From contig JAKAAS010000052.1 in NCBI GenBank assembly GCA_021802225.1, forward strand, positions 1 through 8,617: a DNA stretch of 8,617 nt. The letters run 5' to 3'. The stretch is from Bacillota bacterium (GTDB lineage: Bacteria; Bacillota_E; Sulfobacillia; Sulfobacillales; Sulfobacillaceae). The stretch's first letter is position 1, and each line of letters begins with the position of its first letter. Shown one piece after another: positions 1-6,308 of this stretch. A model generated the notes under the pieces. It did no database searches, was not told the DNA's origin, and worked only from the letters and a program-made list of their open reading frames with translations. Both the position numbers and the translations under genes were made by a program.

Positions 1-6
1 GAGCGT

Positions 7-186
7 CTAGGGCGGTTCAGGCTTGGGATCGTCATATTCTTCGTCCACCCGCAGCGCCACTTTGCGAAACGCCAGCAGCAGCACCGTCATCACAACGATT
101 TGAAACATCCACCAAAACGGGTCCCACCAGTGCGCCATCCCCGGGCTGAAAGGAATGCGCACCGGCAATTGCGGAAAAAATCCCAT
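7..186 (-). CDS. Small one-helix membrane protein, CoxD/subunit IV position
   Basis: Encodes 59 residues. The start at 186 is chosen over an upstream in-frame ATG at 255 because AGGAGG lies about 9 nt before it and the upstream extension has no membrane or domain character. The N-terminal part is rich in Pro, Phe and Trp (HWWDPFWWMF). One hydrophobic helix follows at about residues 25-41, then a charged tail (RVDEEYDD) ending in prolines. It is the last visible gene of the oxidase operon, 86 nt after coxC, in the place where a small subunit IV (CoxD) follows coxC in other oxidase operons. I see no recognisable family motif, so a subunit IV role rests on size, one helix and position only. Confidence 0.62.
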   Translation of the reverse strand: MGFFPQLPVRIPFSPGMAHWWDPFWWMFQIVVMTVLLLAFRKVALRVDEEYDDPKPEPP

Positions 187-243
187 ATTCTCATCCCTCC
201 TGAAAGACCGTGGGCCGGTCCTGAAATTCCCGTACATTGCCGG

Positions 244-261
244 GGCCTCCCTCAAGAGGCC
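244..261 (-). other. Intercistronic hairpin between coxC and the small membrane protein
   Basis: GGCCTC and GAGGCC form a perfect 6-bp stem around a 6-nt loop (TTGAGG), just downstream of the coxC stop. No T-run follows, so it is unlikely to be an intrinsic terminator. It could stabilise the 3' end of the upstream mRNA or damp expression of the last gene. Inverted repeats this short are common, so the role is uncertain. Confidence 0.3.
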
Positions 262-272
262 GGCTGCCTGCG

Positions 273-818
273 CTAGATCCAGTAAAGAAAGAGATACGAC
301 AGCAGTCCCGCTACCATCTGAAAGATCCAGAAGTATTCAGCGGCTTCGGCATCCCAGTGGAAATTGGCCGTAAACTGCACCCGCGCCGCGCGCACGCTGA
401 TAGCCAGCAGCACAAAGACACCAATCAGCTCATAGAAGCCGGACACCCCGGTGAGAGTGTAGTACACTTCGCCGTAGCGCGTGCCCGGAGGAATGAAGCG
501 CGTGCCCCACTGGTACGCCAGCACTACAAGCTGAGCGGCCCCGGCCACGGCAGCGCGCCGAAACCCCTGCACCATATCCGTCAGGCGCCCCTGCCGGATG
601 GCCTGCAGCGCCCGCCATGCCATATATCCCGACACGAGCGCCAGTAAGGCTTCCGCCGACCCGAGCCACTTGTCCACAACCCGGCTCACGTAATATCCGT
701 CAAACATGTACCAGTCGGCAAAGAGCAATATAAACGGCACCGACTGGCTCACCAGAAAGATCCGAAATCCCCAGCGGTAGGCGGCGATTTCTCTGTCCTT
801 GGCATAGGTTACGGCCAT
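273..818 (-). CDS. coxC: Cytochrome c oxidase subunit III
   Basis: Encodes 181 residues with five predicted membrane helices at about 15-39, 52-75, 85-104, 122-143 and 157-180. This is the short five-helix form of subunit III seen in many bacterial heme-copper oxidases. The C-terminal part (FHWDAEAAEYFWIFQ followed by a hydrophobic run ending YLFLYWI) matches the end of the family, where a His-containing stretch leads into a Trp/Phe-rich last helix. Subunit III binds no redox cofactor and stabilises subunit I. AGGAG lies 7 nt before the ATG. The gene follows coxA after 24 nt, so the two are almost certainly co-transcribed. The family call rests on this C-terminal pattern plus operon position. 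Confidence 0.88.
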   Translation of the reverse strand: MAVTYAKDREIAAYRWGFRIFLVSQSVPFILLFADWYMFDGYYVSRVVDKWLGSAEALLALVSGYMAWRALQAIRQGRLTDMVQGFRRAAVAGAAQLVVLAYQWGTRFIPPGTRYGEVYYTLTGVSGFYELIGVFVLLAISVRAARVQFTANFHWDAEAAEYFWIFQMVAGLLSYLFLYWI

Positions 819-842
819 TAGTCTTCTCCTTTTTGTCTGTGA

Positions 843-2714
843 CTACTCCATTGGATCGGGAGATTTGACCAGATAGGCTGAAGGTTCGTCATGATCGTAG
901 CGGTAGAATCCCCGGACCACCTCGACCTCTCCGTCAAAGTTGTCATCGGGCGGCGGCGACGTGGTGAGCCATTCCAGAGTCCGGGCATGCCACGGATTCT
1001 CGGGAGACTTCGGGCCTTTCGTCCATGCCCACAGAATGTGGATAGCTGTCGCAATGAACCCTGCCCCCAGAAAGAACGCGAACAGTGACACGGAGTAGTT
1101 CAGCGGCTTCAAGTACGGGGGGTACACGGGCACCCACCGGTTCATGCCGTCCAGTCCCAATAGAAACATCTGGCCAAATGTCCCGTTAAACCCGATGAAC
1201 ACCCACAGCGCCAGCCACTTTCCCCAAGTCTCATTGAACATGCGCCCGGACATCTTCGGCAGCCAGTAATACATGGCAGCCATCCATGTGAACACCATGC
1301 CGCCGATAATGGTGTAGTGGAAATGCGCGATTATGAAAAACGTGTCATGCACTTGCAGATTGATGGGCGGGTCAGCCAGGTAGACCCCAGTCAGTCCACC
1401 GATGGTGAAGTTGAACAAGGACATCAGCACCAGCAAGGTCGGGGTAGTCAGGCGCAGCCGCGCCCGCCAGAGTGTGCCGATGGCGGCCATGAACGAAAAT
1501 CCCGTAGGAATCGAAATCATCTCGCTGAAAAACGAAAAGGGGAACATCTCACTGTTGCGCATATTGGTGAAGATGTGATGCGCCCATACCAGCCCACTCA
1601 GCATCATGACGAAAATCAGGCCGATAATGGCCCAGTCCCGGGCAAACAGATTTCTTTGAGCCATCACCGGAATGATCTCATTCCAGAGCGCGAACGCCGG
1701 CAGGACGATGATATACACTTCAGGATGCCCAAAGAGCCAGAACATGCTCAGATAGGTCAGCGGGCTGCCCATGGCATCGAAGAAGTGGAAGGGAATCAGC
1801 TTGTCCAACAACCCCATCACAAAGGTCATTTCAATTTCCGGCTGCCAGATCAGGTTCAAGAGGGACACGGTCAGGATGCCCCAGACGAACAGCGGCAAAC
1901 GCGCCCATGTCATCCCTTTGGCGCGGTGAAAGATAATCGTCGCCGCGAGATTGAGGGATGCCAAAATCGTGGACAGGGTCATAGCAAAGACACCCAGATA
2001 GTAAAACACGATCCCTCCGGGGTCCTGGCTGGCCAAGGGCTCATAACCGCGCCACCCTGTGTCCCAATAGCCCAGCAAGGGGCTGGCGATAAGCGTCAGG
2101 GCCCCCGCCGGCAACAACCAGTGGCCTAGTCCGGACAGACGGGAAAAGACGGTCTCCTTGGCCCCGATCATCAGGGGCACAAAATAGTTTCCCAACCCCG
2201 ATATCAGCACGACGGTGCCGACCCCGAACATCATGAGAGATCCGTGGATCCCTACCGCTGTCAGGTACTGTCCCGTGTAGGTAAAGAAATGCATCGACGG
2301 CTGCATGAGCTCGTAGCGCATGGCCATGGCAATCATCCCGGCCACAAAGAAAATGGAACTAGCCGTGAAGAGGTACTGGATCCCGATCACTTTGTGGTTC
2401 GTGCTCAGTCCGAAGTATTTCCGCCAATCTTTGGGCTCGACCCAGGTGCTGGGCGACCCGAATAGCGGGAGGATCATTTCTTCGTAGCCTCCCACGCCCA
2501 TCAGCCAGCCGATCAGGGCCCCTGCCCAACCCATCACCTCGGAGGGCTCTGTCACCAGAGGGTGTCCGCGGAAGGGGTCCACCGCCACCGTGAGCAGGTC
2601 GAGAACAACAAAGCCGATGGTGGCCCAGATGACCCCGCGAAAGATGGGCGCGATATGCATCACTTTGGTCTGCGGATTGTTGCGCGCTTCCGCCTGTGTC
2701 ATTTGCTGTTCCAT
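843..2714 (-). CDS. coxA: Cytochrome c oxidase subunit I (heme-copper oxidase, HPEVY type)
   Basis: Catalytic subunit, 623 residues, reducing O2 to water at a heme/CuB site in the membrane. Visible landmarks: STNHK at 104-108; the heme His in IHGSLMMF (H157); GNYFVPLMIGA at 175-185; HPEVY at 330-334, giving a CuB His, the gating Glu332 and the crosslinking Tyr334; WAHHIF with CuB ligands H379/H380; HDTFFIIAHFHY with H464 and H466 as heme ligands; and NPWHARTLEW...TTSPPP near the C-terminus. ATG 2714 is preferred over TTG 2717 because AGGAGG is then 7 nt away. Oddities: about 80-90 extra N-terminal residues with one or two hydrophobic segments; Ser407 where the K-channel Lys normally follows IPTG; Glu187 for the D-channel Asp; Ser194 for a channel Asn. 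It lies between coxB and coxC. The family assignment is secure; donor and coupling efficiency are inference. Confidence 0.97.
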   Translation of the reverse strand: MEQQMTQAEARNNPQTKVMHIAPIFRGVIWATIGFVVLDLLTVAVDPFRGHPLVTEPSEVMGWAGALIGWLMGVGGYEEMILPLFGSPSTWVEPKDWRKYFGLSTNHKVIGIQYLFTASSIFFVAGMIAMAMRYELMQPSMHFFTYTGQYLTAVGIHGSLMMFGVGTVVLISGLGNYFVPLMIGAKETVFSRLSGLGHWLLPAGALTLIASPLLGYWDTGWRGYEPLASQDPGGIVFYYLGVFAMTLSTILASLNLAATIIFHRAKGMTWARLPLFVWGILTVSLLNLIWQPEIEMTFVMGLLDKLIPFHFFDAMGSPLTYLSMFWLFGHPEVYIIVLPAFALWNEIIPVMAQRNLFARDWAIIGLIFVMMLSGLVWAHHIFTNMRNSEMFPFSFFSEMISIPTGFSFMAAIGTLWRARLRLTTPTLLVLMSLFNFTIGGLTGVYLADPPINLQVHDTFFIIAHFHYTIIGGMVFTWMAAMYYWLPKMSGRMFNETWGKWLALWVFIGFNGTFGQMFLLGLDGMNRWVPVYPPYLKPLNYSVSLFAFFLGAGFIATAIHILWAWTKGPKSPENPWHARTLEWLTTSPPPDDNFDGEVEVVRGFYRYDHDEPSAYLVKSPDPME

Positions 2715-2749
2715 CAATCAACCTCCTAAGACCTTGCATGGGCAGCGGG

Positions 2750-3568
2750 TTACGCGCCGCCCGCTGCGGCCTGCAGTTTTTTCTGATACGCAATCCACCG
2801 GGCAAACTGCGGGGCTGTGACTACCGAGACCGGGGATTCCATATACGGGTGGCCGGGTCCGCAGACTTCGGCGCACTGCACCCGCACCAGCGGATTGGTG
2901 TGGAAATTGGCGACGTGGTTGGGAATCAGAAACTCGGTGCGGGTTTCTCCAGGAATCACATCCTCTTTGATCCCAAACGCTGGAATCCAGAAGCTGTGAA
3001 TCACTCCCGCATAGACGTCGTAGGTGTGGAAAGGGTCGTAGGAGCGGAGAAAAAACTCCACGGGACGGTTGACAGGCAGGTCCATTTCATCCAGTCCCGC
3101 CGCGTTGACCGCTTGGGTGATGCCGTACTGAGGGTAGTTGAACATCCATTCCCACTGCCGGGCCGTGACGTTTACAATGAGCGGGTGCTGTGCCTTCTCC
3201 TGCCGCCAGTTGGTAAACATCGCTTCGAGATCCACCGATGTGGGATGGAGCCAGAACATGATATTCAAAACAAAACTGGCGCCGACCCAGATGAAGATGT
3301 ACCAGCGGTTGCGCATCGCCTGCACCAAGCTGGGCTTCGGCTCATTGTTCGGAGCCCGGAAGCGGACCACCGAAAAGATCATGATCAGCGCAATGAAGAT
3401 AAAAATGGGCATCAGCCAAGAGGACAGGAAATTGAATGCGCTCAAGGCCAAGCTCCCCTGATTAGAAATCGTGTAGTAAAACGAATGGGCCCGGTTGGCC
3501 CGGAACACCCATTCGGCCAGGGTCGTCAGCGCGGCCCAGACAACTCCGAAGATCACTATGTTTCCCAT
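2750..3568 (-). CDS. coxB: Cytochrome c oxidase subunit II with CuA site
   Basis: Electron-entry subunit, 272 residues. Start 3568 has AGGAGG 7 nt upstream; the longer in-frame start at 3604 reads back through that site and is rejected. The CuA ligands are complete: H191 in VIHSFWIP, then C232, E234, C236, H240 and M243 in the loop QCAEVCGPGHPYM. The aromatic entry patch is present as RQWEWMFNY (138-145). Three hydrophobic segments appear (about 3-22, 50-69 and 89-106), one more than the usual hairpin, and there is no lipobox. No CxxCH heme-binding motif is fused at the C-terminus, so this is not a caa3-type subunit II. CuA implies a cytochrome c or copper-protein donor and not a quinol. The upstream cupredoxin is the obvious candidate partner. 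Confidence 0.96.
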   Translation of the reverse strand: MGNIVIFGVVWAALTTLAEWVFRANRAHSFYYTISNQGSLALSAFNFLSSWLMPIFIFIALIMIFSVVRFRAPNNEPKPSLVQAMRNRWYIFIWVGASFVLNIMFWLHPTSVDLEAMFTNWRQEKAQHPLIVNVTARQWEWMFNYPQYGITQAVNAAGLDEMDLPVNRPVEFFLRSYDPFHTYDVYAGVIHSFWIPAFGIKEDVIPGETRTEFLIPNHVANFHTNPLVRVQCAEVCGPGHPYMESPVSVVTAPQFARWIAYQKKLQAAAGGA

Positions 3569-3610
3569 GCAAATCCTCCTTTCTCTTCGCGGGCCAGCCA
3601 GCACCGGCCC

Positions 3611-4249
3611 TTACGCCGGCAGGATATTGATTATGCCCTGCATGCCGTCGCGATAGTGAATGAACTCCTGCACAAAGCAGCCGTAGTACCAGATTCCCGG
3701 TTTATTGGGCACAGTGAAGGAGAGTTTGATGCTGCCGTTGGGTTGGATGGTGGGACTGAAATCTCCGCCGGACTGAATTTGGTAGGGGCCTTTGGGTCCC
3801 ACATACGTGACATGGGCGGTATTCGGCACGAAATTGTCGATTTTATACGGGTCGCTTAAAGTCACATCCACGTCCTTCCAGAAATCAATGGCCCAGGCAT
3901 CGGCACTCAATTCCCCAAATGCCTGAAAGAAATCCATGTTCAGGTGGCGCCCAATTGTCCACTCGTGCCAGTGCGTATGGCTCTGGTTCTGCAGTGTCAC
4001 CTCCAGCTTGTCCCCCACCCGCCATGTCATGTAGCTGGGCACAAAATAGTAGTCAAACTGATAGAGATTAATCTTCCCGCTGCTGACCGGAGACCCGAAG
4101 ACATCGCGGGCCAAGCCGACAATGGCCGGCTTCTCGAACAGGGCCACCAGCGACGCGGCCGCCAGGCCGGCTCCGCCCCAGAGCAGCTGCCGGCGGCTCC
4201 AAGACTGTTCAATAATCCCTGCGGGTTCATGCGGCTGACTCATTTTCAT
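3611..4249 (-). CDS. Tat-exported single-domain cupredoxin, AcoP-like
   Basis: A 212-residue type-1 copper protein. The N-terminus has a twin-arginine motif (SRRQLL, 18-23) followed by a hydrophobic Ala/Gly/Leu run (24-37), so it is exported by Tat, possibly folded, and may stay anchored. A predicted beta-rich domain follows. The copper ligands are a His in HTHWHEW (most likely H95), then C191, H198 and M203, giving C-x6-H-x4-M. Azurin and rusticyanin have C-x4-H-x4-M and plastocyanin C-x2-H-x4-M, so this loop is unusual. I recall the same spacing in AcoP of Acidithiobacillus ferrooxidans, which is also encoded just upstream of coxB. The C-terminal GMQGIINILP also resembles nitrite-reductase cupredoxin ends. 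An alternative ATG at 4243 has slightly better spacing from AAGG. Likely role: electron donor to, or structural partner of, the oxidase encoded 42 nt downstream. Confidence 0.9.
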   Translation of the reverse strand: MKMSQPHEPAGIIEQSWSRRQLLWGGAGLAAASLVALFEKPAIVGLARDVFGSPVSSGKINLYQFDYYFVPSYMTWRVGDKLEVTLQNQSHTHWHEWTIGRHLNMDFFQAFGELSADAWAIDFWKDVDVTLSDPYKIDNFVPNTAHVTYVGPKGPYQIQSGGDFSPTIQPNGSIKLSFTVPNKPGIWYYGCFVQEFIHYRDGMQGIINILPA

Positions 4250-4289
4250 CCCTTCCTTTATCGCTTATCGCTCAGAAATCCGTGCCGTC

Positions 4290-4601
4290 CTACCGCAGCT
4301 TGACAATAGAGACGGTTCGGTCGGTCTGCGGATTGACCGCCACCCGGAACAGATGTCCCCGGTGCGCTACGGTGGTGTTGAGAACTTGCACCCCGTCAGC
4401 GGTCCCTCCGCTGAGGGCCACAACACGGCCCCCGCCTACGGCAAACACCGCGGCACTGTCGGCCCGCACGATAATTTTGGATTCCGCGTGGACACCGAAT
4501 CCTGCCGCCTGCACTCCGCTCGTAGCCAAGAGCATAGCGGCCAAAGCCCACCCAATCGCTGCCAGCGCGCCGCGCATTCTTAACATCCCTCTCAATAACA
4601 T
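4290..4601 (-). CDS. Small secreted protein of unknown function, head of oxidase operon
   Basis: Encodes about 103 residues. An Arg-rich start (LLRGMLRMRG) leads into a hydrophobic run (GALAAIGWALAAMLLATSG) and a probable cleavage site near VQA-AG, so it looks like a Sec signal peptide. The mature part is about 70 residues, Val-rich, with alternating patterns suggestive of beta strands, an AVGGGR turn, several His and no Cys. I do not recognise the family. The start is uncertain: ATG 4601 has AAGG 6 nt upstream, TTG 4595 has AGGAG 6 nt upstream, and ATGs at 4586 and 4577 also fit; all keep the signal peptide. It ends 40 nt before the cupredoxin gene and lies after the methyltransferase terminator, so it is probably the first gene of the operon and acts outside the membrane. 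Confidence 0.68.
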   Translation of the reverse strand: MLLRGMLRMRGALAAIGWALAAMLLATSGVQAAGFGVHAESKIIVRADSAAVFAVGGGRVVALSGGTADGVQVLNTTVAHRGHLFRVAVNPQTDRTVSIVKLR

Positions 4602-4622
4602 CTCCTGCCTTTTTTCTGCTGT

Positions 4623-4661
4623 CACTGTAGTGTTCGAGCCTTGATTCGCACCGCTCCGGTG
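4623..4661 (-). promoter_or_regulatory. Two small inverted repeats in the leader of the oxidase operon
   Basis: CACTGTAGTG (4623-4632) is a 10-bp inverted repeat with a 2-nt centre. CACCG-CTC-CGGTG (4649-4661) is a perfect 5-bp inverted repeat with a 3-nt centre. Both lie between the methyltransferase terminator and the first operon gene, where an operator or leader structure would sit. Neither matches a regulator consensus I can name with confidence, and short repeats like these can occur by chance. Confidence 0.25.
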
Positions 4662-4684
4662 TGGTATGTGTTTTTTTGCCATCT

Positions 4685-4690
4685 TCTATA
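4685..4690 (-). promoter_or_regulatory. Possible -10 element for the oxidase operon
   Basis: TATAGA on the minus strand matches the sigma-A -10 consensus at five of six positions and lies about 85 nt before the first operon gene. Only the T-run of the preceding terminator lies at -35 distance, so there is no good -35 hexamer. The promoter is inferred mainly because a terminator lies just upstream and six genes follow. Confidence 0.25.
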
Positions 4691-4705
4691 CTTTCTGTGG
4701 GGCAT

Positions 4706-4734
4706 AAAAAAACACCGCGCAGTGACGCGCGGTG
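4706..4734 (-). terminator. Rho-independent terminator after the DNA methyltransferase
   Basis: On the minus strand, CACCGCGC and GCGCGGTG form a perfect 8-bp GC-rich stem around a 6-nt loop (GTCACT), followed at once by seven T. It starts 16 nt past the methyltransferase stop and separates that gene from the oxidase operon. Confidence 0.92.
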
Positions 4735-4749
4735 CTAGCCTTTTGGTCC

Positions 4750-5598
4750 CTATTGGGAAATGCGCGCCATCCGGCGGCGGATTATCGCGACCGCGTCAGG
4801 ATTGAGATCGCCCAAATATACCGGACGCCCCTGGCTCCATGCCGCCTCCCCTGCCGTGCCCGAGCCGGCCATGAAATCGGCCACCCACTGCCCCGGCGCC
4901 GTGAAAAGTTCCACCACCCGGTTGAGCAAAGCCCGCGGCTTCTGTGTCGGGTATCCTGTCCGCTCCTTGGCGGATATGCCGATAATCGGCATATCCCAGA
5001 CGCTGTCGATGGCGCGTCCTTGCGCCACAGCCTCATCCACATAAATCCGGTAGGCATGCGACTGCCCGCGCCCCTTATGCCCCCACACCCATTCGCGGCC
5101 ATCTTCATCGACCTGCAGCTGTTGCCGTTTCATCCGCAAGTAGTGCTCGCGGTCCCATGGCTCTGACACCGCGTGCATCCGGGAAGCACTGCTCCGGGCC
5201 CACACCAGCAGCACATCGTGCTTTCTGTTGATATGCAGGTCCGCAGGCTGCCGGCGTCCCGTATAGTGCCAGATGATCTCATTGCGGAAGTTCTCATACC
5301 CGAAGATGCTGTCCCCCAGCACCTTGAGATAGTGGCTTGCATGATAATCGCAATGCAGCACAAAAAAACCGGAAGGAGAAATTAAAGGCAGAATGGACAC
5401 GATATAGGCACGGATAAATTCGAGATACGACGGGAGTGTAGCCCAGCGGTCCATAAATTCCCCGGCATCAGCCCGCTGAACTTTTCCAGAGAAAAATGGA
5501 GGGTCAGTATAGACGAGCTGGAGCTGTTCCTGAAATCCCAATCGCGTCAGCAGCCGGACCTGGTCCGCCACGGTCGCCCGCATGATGAGATAGGGCAC
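4750..5598 (-). CDS. Orphan DNA methyltransferase (N6-adenine/N4-cytosine, beta class)
   Basis: About 282 residues from GTG 5598. It transfers a methyl group from S-adenosylmethionine to an exocyclic amino group in DNA. Catalytic motif IV, DPPF (about 32-35), comes first; then a central region with NEIIWHYTGRR and RKHDVLLVW; then ERTGYPTQKP (about 212-221) and the AdoMet-binding ADFMAGSGT (about 240-248). Motif IV before motif I is the beta arrangement. No Shine-Dalgarno precedes either GTG 5598 or ATG 5583. I prefer 5598 because YLIMRATVADQVRLL then supplies the first strand normally ending in Gly-Asp; here that position reads Arg-Ala. The frame stays open back to 5775, but that would run antisense through the DUF202 gene and past its own likely N-terminal strand. 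No restriction endonuclease gene lies beside it. The target sequence cannot be read from the protein. Confidence 0.9.
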   Translation of the reverse strand: MPYLIMRATVADQVRLLTRLGFQEQLQLVYTDPPFFSGKVQRADAGEFMDRWATLPSYLEFIRAYIVSILPLISPSGFFVLHCDYHASHYLKVLGDSIFGYENFRNEIIWHYTGRRQPADLHINRKHDVLLVWARSSASRMHAVSEPWDREHYLRMKRQQLQVDEDGREWVWGHKGRGQSHAYRIYVDEAVAQGRAIDSVWDMPIIGISAKERTGYPTQKPRALLNRVVELFTAPGQWVADFMAGSGTAGEAAWSQGRPVYLGDLNPDAVAIIRRRMARISQ

Positions 5599-5604
5599 GG
5601 GATT

Positions 5605-5976
5605 GTGCAGAGAGGAGAATACGTCATCGCGAATAAACCGGATCCGCGAGAGATTTTGGCGAATGAACGAACCTTTTTGTCGTGGCTGCGCACAGGAATA
5701 TCTTTGATGGCATTCGGCTTTGTGGTATCGAAATTTGACTTGTTTTTGCAAATTACCGCTCACCGTCCTGTCCAAAATGGAGCGTTGGGCTTGGCTTTAG
5801 TTGCTGGGGGTGTTATTATCATGGGCCTGGCCACGTGGCAATATCACCGCAACTATTATCGTATCCAGCGCGGTGAAACTCTTGAGGATATGAAGTTCTC
5901 TTTGCTAACGGGTTTTATTTTAGTGGCCATCGGAATCGCTGTGTTTGCATATCTCCTCGGAACATCTGGGTCGTGA
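5605..5976 (+). CDS. DUF202/YidH-type small membrane protein
   Basis: Encodes 123 residues from GTG 5605, or 116 if translation starts at ATC 5626. The N-terminal signature DPREILANERTFLSWLRTG is typical of DUF202 (a charged stretch, then ERTFLxWxRT), followed by three predicted membrane helices (about 30-45, 62-80 and 98-118 from the GTG). The biochemical function of the family is not established. The reading frame does not look like an ordinary GTG start: AGAGGAG (5611-5617) lies inside it, and the codon 8 nt after that site, where family proteins begin, is ATC. It is the only plus-strand gene, diverges from the methyltransferase with almost no gap, and stops 8 nt before the convergent tRNA-Thr gene. 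No terminator of its own is visible. Confidence 0.85.
   Translation: MQRGEYVIANKPDPREILANERTFLSWLRTGISLMAFGFVVSKFDLFLQITAHRPVQNGALGLALVAGGVIIMGLATWQYHRNYYRIQRGETLEDMKFSLLTGFILVAIGIAVFAYLLGTSGS
5611..5617 (+). promoter_or_regulatory. Shine-Dalgarno site inside the annotated DUF202 frame
   Basis: AGAGGAG is the only good ribosome binding site near this gene. It lies downstream of the only canonical start codon in the vicinity (GTG 5605) and 8 nt before ATC 5626. This placement points to ATC as the real initiation codon, or to a mutated ATG. Confidence 0.5.
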
Positions 5977-5984
5977 TACAAAAA

Positions 5985-6060
<76 letters not shown>

Positions 6061-6062
6061 AT

Positions 6063-6139
<77 letters not shown>

Positions 6140-6140
6140 G

Positions 6141-6226
6141 TGGTGGATGGGGTTGGATTCGAACCAACGTAGGCGTTAGCCAGCGGTTTTACAGACCGCC
6201 CCCTTTAGCCTCTCGGGCACCCATCC
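6141..6226 (-). tRNA. tRNA-Tyr (GTA)
   Basis: An 86-nt class II tRNA with a long variable arm (about TGGCTAACGCCTAC) and encoded CCA. The acceptor stem GGATGGG pairs with CCCATCC. The anticodon stem GCGGT/ACCGC encloses loop CTGTAAA, giving anticodon GTA. The T-arm is GTTGG-TTCGAAT-CCAAC. It is the first gene of the tRNA operon and is followed after a single nucleotide by tRNA-fMet. Confidence 0.96.
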
Positions 6227-6308
6227 TTACTTGGTCCTCCCAGGCCGATTAGAGAAATCCAACCCGCATTTTCATGCTGAGTGCTTCCCTCAACCGGACC
6301 GCTTAGTT

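Noticed and set aside
187..255. Earlier start for the small membrane protein at 255
   Set aside because: The segment contains the intercistronic hairpin and the AGGAGG site of the start at 186, so it is untranslated spacer.
1317..2129. Plus-strand open frame of 270 codons
   Set aside because: It is antisense to the conserved core of coxA and has a low-complexity His/Gln/Arg-rich translation with no domain pattern.
2696..3859. Long plus-strand open frame of 387 codons
   Set aside because: It runs antisense to coxB and into the cupredoxin gene, has no membrane or domain features, and its opposite strand carries complete CuA motifs. It is a byproduct of codon bias.
4623..4632. CopY/BlaI-type operator
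   Set aside because: The palindrome CACTGTAGTG does not fit the TACAnnTGTA consensus, so no regulator is named.
5599..5775. Longer N-terminus for the DNA methyltransferase
   Set aside because: The extra 59 residues are antisense to the DUF202 gene, which has a recognisable family signature, and they lie before the first strand expected of the methyltransferase.
6227..6302. T-box riboswitch in the leader before tRNA-Tyr
   Set aside because: No T-box sequence (AGGGTGGNACCGCG-like) or terminator/antiterminator pair is present, and the downstream genes are tRNAs.
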